Shown piece after piece: positions 60,181 to 64,000 of a DNA stretch of 64,000 nucleotides. Positions within the stretch are counted from its first letter, which is position 1. Each line of letters opens with the position of its first letter. Where the stretch lies: the NCBI GenBank assembly GCA_045649485.1, contig JAZRPZ010000004.1, positions 16,853 to 80,852 on the forward strand. The letters run 5' to 3'. Source of the stretch: RUG11247 sp045649485. Lineage in GTDB: Bacteria > Bacillota > Clostridia > Christensenellales > Aristaeellaceae. The notes under the pieces are model-generated. The model had not been told where the DNA came from and searched no databases. It was given only the letters and a program-made list of their open reading frames with translations. Position numbers and translations under genes: made by a program.

Positions 60181-60213
60181 TGCCACGGGCTTTCCGTGAT
60201 TATGGAGGAATAA

Positions 60214-61590
60214 ATGGTACATCAGTATAAGCTTGGCGGTTACAATATCGTACTGGACACCTGCTCCGGCGCCATTCATGTGGTAGACGAAGTGGCATAC
60301 GATATTATCGCCATGTATGAAAACAGCTCTGCCGATGAGATCGTAAAGGCAATGCTGGAGAAATATTCCGGTCGCGACGATGTGACTGAAAAGGACATAA
60401 TGGACTGCATCGAAGATGTAGGCACTCTGAAGTCCATGGGCAAGCTCTATTCCAAGGATACTTTCGCCGATATGGCAGGTACCTTCAAGGAGCGCAGCGG
60501 CAATGTTATCAAGGCACTGTGCCTGCACGTTGCCCATTCTTGCAACCTGAACTGCTCCTACTGCTTTGCAAGCCAGGGCAAATATCATGGCGAGAGAGCT
60601 CTCATGAGTCTTGACGTAGGCAAACGTGCACTGGATTTCCTTATCGAAAATTCCGGCACCCGCAGGAATCTTGAAGTAGACTTCTTCGGCGGCGAACCCC
60701 TTATGAACTGGGACATGATAAAGGAACTGGTCGCCTACGCACGCTCCATCGAAAAGGAAAAGGGAAAGAATTTCCGCTTCACCCTTACCACCAACGGCGT
60801 CAACATTGACGATGATGTTATCGAATTCTCCAACCGCGAGATGAGCAACGTCGTTCTCTCTCTGGACGGACGCAAGGAAGTTCATGACCGTCTGCGCGTT
60901 GACTACGCCGGCAACGGCAGCTACGACCGCATCGTGCCCAAGTTCAAGAAGTTCGTTGAGGCACGCGGCGGCAAGGGCTACTACATGCGCGGTACCTTCA
61001 CTCACGCGAATCCCGATTTCACCAAGGATGTATTCCACATGGCTGATATGGGCTTCACCGAGCTGAGCATGGAGCCCGTTGTCTGCGCTCCCGGCGATTC
61101 TGCCGCCCTCACCCCCGAAGACCTCGAGATCGTAAAGAAGGAATATGAGACCCTCGCCTTTGAGATGCTGAAGCGCGAAAAGGAAGGCCGTCCCTTCACC
61201 TTCTATCATTACATGATCGACCTCACCGGCGGTCCCTGCATCTACAAGCGCATCTGCGGCTGCGGCAGCGGCACCGAATACATGGCCGTAACCCCCTGGG
61301 GCGACCTGTATCCCTGCCATCAGTTCGTTGGTGAAGAAGAATACAAGCTGGGCGATATCTGGAACGGCGTCACCAACGACGGACTCCGCGATGATTTCCG
61401 CGCCTGCAACGCTTACGCCCGCGAAGAGTGTAAGGATTGCTGGGCAAAGCTGTACTGCTCCGGCGGCTGCGCCGCAAACGCATATCATGCGTCCGGCAGC
61501 ATTCGCGGTATCTATGAACCCGGATGCGAACTGTTCAAGAAGAGGATCGAATGCGCCATCATGATAAAGGTAGCGCAGGAGGACAAATGA
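60214..61590 (+). CDS. scfB: SCIFF radical SAM thioether maturase
   Basis: A 458-residue radical SAM-SPASM enzyme (CteB-type) that installs thioether crosslinks in SCIFF. The N-terminal ~85 residues (YNIVLDTCSGAIHVVDEVAYDII) form the precursor-recognition domain. CNLNCSYC is the CX3CX2C cluster site and DFFGGEPLMNW the SAM-binding GGE. The C-terminal SPASM region has CGCGSGTEYMAVTPWGDLYPCHQF, CKDCWAKLYCSGGCAAN and a final CELF. It overlaps the next gene by ATGA. Confidence 0.96.
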   Translation: MVHQYKLGGYNIVLDTCSGAIHVVDEVAYDIIAMYENSSADEIVKAMLEKYSGRDDVTEKDIMDCIEDVGTLKSMGKLYSKDTFADMAGTFKERSGNVIKALCLHVAHSCNLNCSYCFASQGKYHGERALMSLDVGKRALDFLIENSGTRRNLEVDFFGGEPLMNWDMIKELVAYARSIEKEKGKNFRFTLTTNGVNIDDDVIEFSNREMSNVVLSLDGRKEVHDRLRVDYAGNGSYDRIVPKFKKFVEARGGKGYYMRGTFTHANPDFTKDVFHMADMGFTELSMEPVVCAPGDSAALTPEDLEIVKKEYETLAFEMLKREKEGRPFTFYHYMIDLTGGPCIYKRICGCGSGTEYMAVTPWGDLYPCHQFVGEEEYKLGDIWNGVTNDGLRDDFRACNAYAREECKDCWAKLYCSGGCAANAYHASGSIRGIYEPGCELFKKRIECAIMIKVAQEDK

Positions 61591-62927
61591 ATACTCCCAT
61601 AGCGGATTTTGTGGAGGCGTATGTCGCAAGCGGCATACGCCGTCTGCACATGCCCGGACATAAAGGTCACGGGCCTATGGGCTTCGAAAGATATGACATA
61701 ACCGAAATCAAGGGAGCCGACGCGCTGTATGAAGCGGAAGGCATCATCGCTCAAAGTGAAGAGAACGCATCTTCACTTTTCGGCAGCGGCCGCACGCTGT
61801 ATTCAACCGAAGGCTCCAGCCAGTGCATACGCGCAATGCTGCACCTTACCATAACTCAGCGTCCGGAAGGCGCTTCCCCGGTAATAATAGCCGCACGAAA
61901 CGTACACAAGGCTTTTGTTTACTCAGCAGCGCTTACCGGTTTTGATATTGATTGGTTATGGCCCGATAACGCCGGAAATTCCATATGCGCTTGTCCCATA
62001 TCTGCTGCGGCGCTGGAAAAAAAGCTTTCCGAAGCCGATTATCTCCCAGCTGCCGTATATGTCACAAGCCCGGATTACCTTGGAGGAATGCAGGATATAG
62101 CTGCCATTGCAGAAGTATGTCACCGTCACGGTACTTTGCTCATAGTGGACAACGCGCACGGCGCATACCTCAGATTCTGTGAACCGTCATTGCACCCCAT
62201 GGACCTGGGTGCGGACATATGCTGCGATTCTGCACACAAGACACTGCCCGTTTTGACGGGCGGCGCATATCTGCACATCTCTCGGCATCTGCCCGGGCGA
62301 TATGCAGCAAACGCCAAGCAGGCAATGGTGCTTTTCGGCTCTACGAGCCCTTCCTACCTTACGCTCTGCTCGCTTGACAGGTGCAATGAATATCTTGCGG
62401 GTGAATACCGCGCAAGACTTGCTGAAACGGTTTCTCTCATCGATCAGCTCTGCGCTTCCCTTGATTGGTCCGGCTGGAAATACGATCATACAGAGCCGCT
62501 TAAGCTCACCATACACGCATCGGCCTGCGGTTTCACGGGTACAGAGCTTGCCGAAAGACTGCGTGCACACGGCTGCGAATGCGAATATGCCGACGCGGAT
62601 GACATGGTACTGATGCTTACACCTGAAAACACATCCGACGACATTCATGCCGTACTTCCCGCCTTAGGCATTCCTGCGAATACTTCTGCGGAGCGGATGC
62701 CCCTTCCCCGCGCCGCCGGAAAATCAGTCATGAGTGTACGCGAGGCTTTCTTCTCCGCACATGAGACAGTATCCGCGAAAGATTCACTCGGCAGAATATG
62801 TGCTGCGCCCACTGTGGCATGTCCGCCCGCAATACCGATTGCAGTGTCAGGTGAAATAATAACGGAAGATGCAGTAAAGCTATTTGAATACTACGGCGTA
62901 GAAAGCGTTGAAGTAGTTAAAATATGA
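61587..62927 (+). CDS. Orn/Lys/Arg decarboxylase-family PLP protein
   Basis: A 446-residue fold-type I PLP enzyme. RRLHMPGHKGHG and DITEIKGADALYEAEGIIAQSEENAS are the signature start of this family; LLIVDNAHGAYL and CDSAHKTLPVLTGGAYLH carry the PLP Asp and Schiff-base Lys. It lacks the N-terminal wing of the large inducible decarboxylases, like the short Bacillus forms. Reading begins at ATG 61587, overlapping the maturase stop, with AGGAGG upstream, so it is coupled to the SCIFF operon. It may make a polyamine or cadaverine. Confidence 0.87.
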   Translation: MNTPIADFVEAYVASGIRRLHMPGHKGHGPMGFERYDITEIKGADALYEAEGIIAQSEENASSLFGSGRTLYSTEGSSQCIRAMLHLTITQRPEGASPVIIAARNVHKAFVYSAALTGFDIDWLWPDNAGNSICACPISAAALEKKLSEADYLPAAVYVTSPDYLGGMQDIAAIAEVCHRHGTLLIVDNAHGAYLRFCEPSLHPMDLGADICCDSAHKTLPVLTGGAYLHISRHLPGRYAANAKQAMVLFGSTSPSYLTLCSLDRCNEYLAGEYRARLAETVSLIDQLCASLDWSGWKYDHTEPLKLTIHASACGFTGTELAERLRAHGCECEYADADDMVLMLTPENTSDDIHAVLPALGIPANTSAERMPLPRAAGKSVMSVREAFFSAHETVSAKDSLGRICAAPTVACPPAIPIAVSGEIITEDAVKLFEYYGVESVEVVKI

Positions 62928-62942
62928 TTTTCAAATAAGCAC

Positions 62943-62972
62943 TTGCAGCATAACAATTCATAATGATATAAT
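62943..62972 (+). promoter_or_regulatory. promoter of trmB
   Basis: TTGCAG (62943-62948), 18 bp, TATAAT (62967-62972), 44 bp before the ATG. Confidence 0.6.
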
Positions 62973-63016
62973 ATATTAAAGTGGAATGTTTATGTACAAA
63001 AGGAGATCCGACCCGT

Positions 63017-63718
63017 ATGCGAATGAGGAGAAAGGCCTGGACTGAGCCCGAGCTGGACAATTGCCCGTATCTCATAAATCTGCCTTCCACCCATCGCGGA
63101 AAGTGGCCCACTCTTTTTGAAAAAGAGCAGCCCATTTATCTCGAGATAGGCTGCGGCAAGTGCGTAGGCACCTCCAAGATGGCTCACGAAAATCAGCACA
63201 TCAACCTGATCGCCATCGATGAAGTGCGCCATGTATTGGCGGTTTCCATCCGCAATGTGAACAAGGAATATGCCGGTGAGCCGGTAAAGAACCTTCTGTT
63301 TTCTGCGGTGAATGCCGAATACATTCACGATACCTTCTCAAAGGAAGACCGTATCGAACGCATATACATCAACTTCCCCAATCCCTGGGATGAGCGCAGC
63401 AAGCACCACAAGCGCAGACTGACCCATCCGAGGCAGCTTATCCAGTATCGTGATTTTCTTGCCGACGGCGGCGAGATTTGGTTCAAGACCGACAACGACG
63501 TACTCTTCGAAGCTTCGAAGGAATACTTTGCCGAGTGTGGTTTTGAGATAACCTATCTTACCGACGACCTGCACGCATCGGGCTTCACTCCCAATTACGT
63601 GACCGAGCATGAGGCGCTTTACGCTTCCCGCGGCAAGAACATACACTTCTGCATTGCAAAGATGCAGCCTGAAAACGGCTCTTTGAATACGAAAAATGTG
63701 AATGGAGGAAAACATCCA
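63017..63718 (+). CDS. trmB: tRNA (guanine-N7)-methyltransferase, in frame with the next gene and lacking a stop
   Basis: TrmB methylates G46 of tRNA. YLEIGCGKCVGTSKMAHENQHINLIAIDE is the SAM-binding motif; IYINFPNPWDERSKHHKRRLTHPRQLIQYRDFLADGGEIWFKTDN is the conserved catalytic segment. About 220 codons match the family's length. The frame then continues (PENGSLNTKNVNGGKHP) straight into the ATG of the aldolase-like gene at 63719 with no stop. AGGAGA lies ten bases before ATG 63017. So a TrmB-aldolase fusion is encoded as written, or a stop has been lost by mutation or sequence error. Confidence 0.87.
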
Positions 63719-63899
63719 ATGAGCAATTTCTTTGAGACCAACCGCGAAGTTCTCGATCAGTTCACCCGTGTTTCCGGTTCCGTTGGCGCACGCGCTGACT
63801 ACGTACAGGGCGGCGGCGGCAACACCTCCGCTAAGCTGGCTGACGGCATGATGGCCATCAAGGCTTCCGGCTACTGCCTGAAGGACATCGAAGTGGACA
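63719..63899 (+). CDS. class II aldolase-like protein, N-terminal fragment
   Basis: From ATG 63719, with its own GGAGG twelve bases upstream. FETNREVLDQFTRVSGSVGARADYVQGGGGNTSAK and MAIKASGYCLKDIEV match the N-terminus of class II aldolase/adducin proteins, such as those of the rhamnulose-1-phosphate aldolase-dehydrogenase type (GGGNTS and the ASG loop bind substrate phosphate). Only about 60 residues of this family are present before the sequence changes at about 63899. It shares a reading frame with trmB. Confidence 0.7.
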
Positions 63900-64000
63900 A
63901 AATAGGAATAATGGGTTCAGCTGCTGATTTAAAATATAGTGATGATGCTTTGAATTTTGCTAGGGAATTAGGAAAGTTAATTGCAAAATCCGGTAATATA
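63900..64000 (+). other. AT-rich segment encoding the start of an unrelated LOG/TIGR00725-like protein
   Basis: The frame stays open but reads KIGIMGSAADLKYSDDALNF followed by ARELGKLIAKSGNI. This resembles the Rossmann start of LOG-type (TIGR00725/SLOG) nucleotide-binding proteins and not an aldolase. By my count 31 of the last 100 bases are G or C, against 64 of 100 at 63791-63890, and codons shift to ATA, TTA, AGG and AGT. A chimeric join or recent recombination is likely. Confidence 0.6.

Noticed and set aside
1..64000. CRISPR arrays, insertion sequences, phage genes, integrases or toxin-antitoxin pairs
   Set aside because: Looked for regular repeats, terminal inverted repeats and recombinase-like proteins; none was found. 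The paired hairpins throughout are terminators or promoter-associated palindromes.

Overview
The window looks like a chromosomal segment of an anaerobic, gut-type member of the Clostridia. The main reasons are a SCIFF precursor with its radical-SAM maturase, T-box and yybP-ykoY leaders, four aldo/keto reductases that carry C-terminal 4Fe-4S clusters, and consensus TTGACA-N17-TATAAT promoters. Codon use is moderately GC-rich throughout. I saw no insertion sequence, phage gene or CRISPR array. The last ~100 bases are an exception: composition drops abruptly and the protein changes family.

Layout. 1-4197 (minus): a T-box leader with an apparent Tyr specifier, then an aminotransferase, tyrS and two tandem surE genes. 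4272-5815 (minus): a D-cysteine desulfhydrase-like enzyme and a flavin reductase-like protein. 6449-11094: a GH43-type and a GH106-like glycosidase on divergent promoters. 11142-13104 (minus): a zinc dehydrogenase and a FliB-like protein. 13255-17936 (plus): an N-acetylneuraminate lyase-like enzyme, ThuA-like, SGNH hydrolase, amidohydrolase, nucleotidyltransferase and flavin reductase-like genes. 17978-25022: three aldo/keto reductases, a dihydrouridine synthase, a LysR regulator, a flavoprotein and a DUF3737 protein. 25145-28422: LysR, DUF1538 membrane protein and a tandem PII-like protein. 28480-33322 (minus): a CorC/HlyC transporter behind a leader peptide and attenuator, an aldo/keto reductase, a P-loop kinase and a MATE transporter. 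33510-43668: mannonate oxidoreductase-like SDR, GH3, RNase Z, phosphodiesterase, glycerate kinase, MntP behind a yybP-ykoY leader, a degenerate MalK-like ATPase and a second MATE protein. 43788-44144: SRP RNA and tRNA-Ala. 44562-51317 (plus): a GH36-like enzyme, nitroreductase and a complete rbs/mgl-type ABC importer. 51661-59730 (minus): an SDR and a YhhQ-type transporter behind a possible preQ1 leader, a domain-swapped GH3, an M16C peptidase, ferritin and a Cys-rich small protein. 59984-64000 (plus): SCIFF, its maturase, an Orn/Lys/Arg decarboxylase-like protein, and trmB reading in frame into a class II aldolase start.

Together the genes describe a saccharolytic anaerobe that takes glycans apart with GH43, GH106-like, GH3 and GH36 enzymes. 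It imports sugars through a ribose/galactose-type ABC system and handles redox with flavin and Fe-S oxidoreductases. The most unusual items are: the LysR-DUF1538-PII-like unit, in which transporter and PII protein are both internally duplicated; the ABC ATPase that has lost every catalytic motif except Walker B; the aldo/keto reductase without catalytic Tyr and Lys, in an operon with a MerR-type 19-bp-spacer promoter; the attenuated leader peptide before the CorC gene; and the trmB-aldolase read-through followed by a compositional junction at the right edge.
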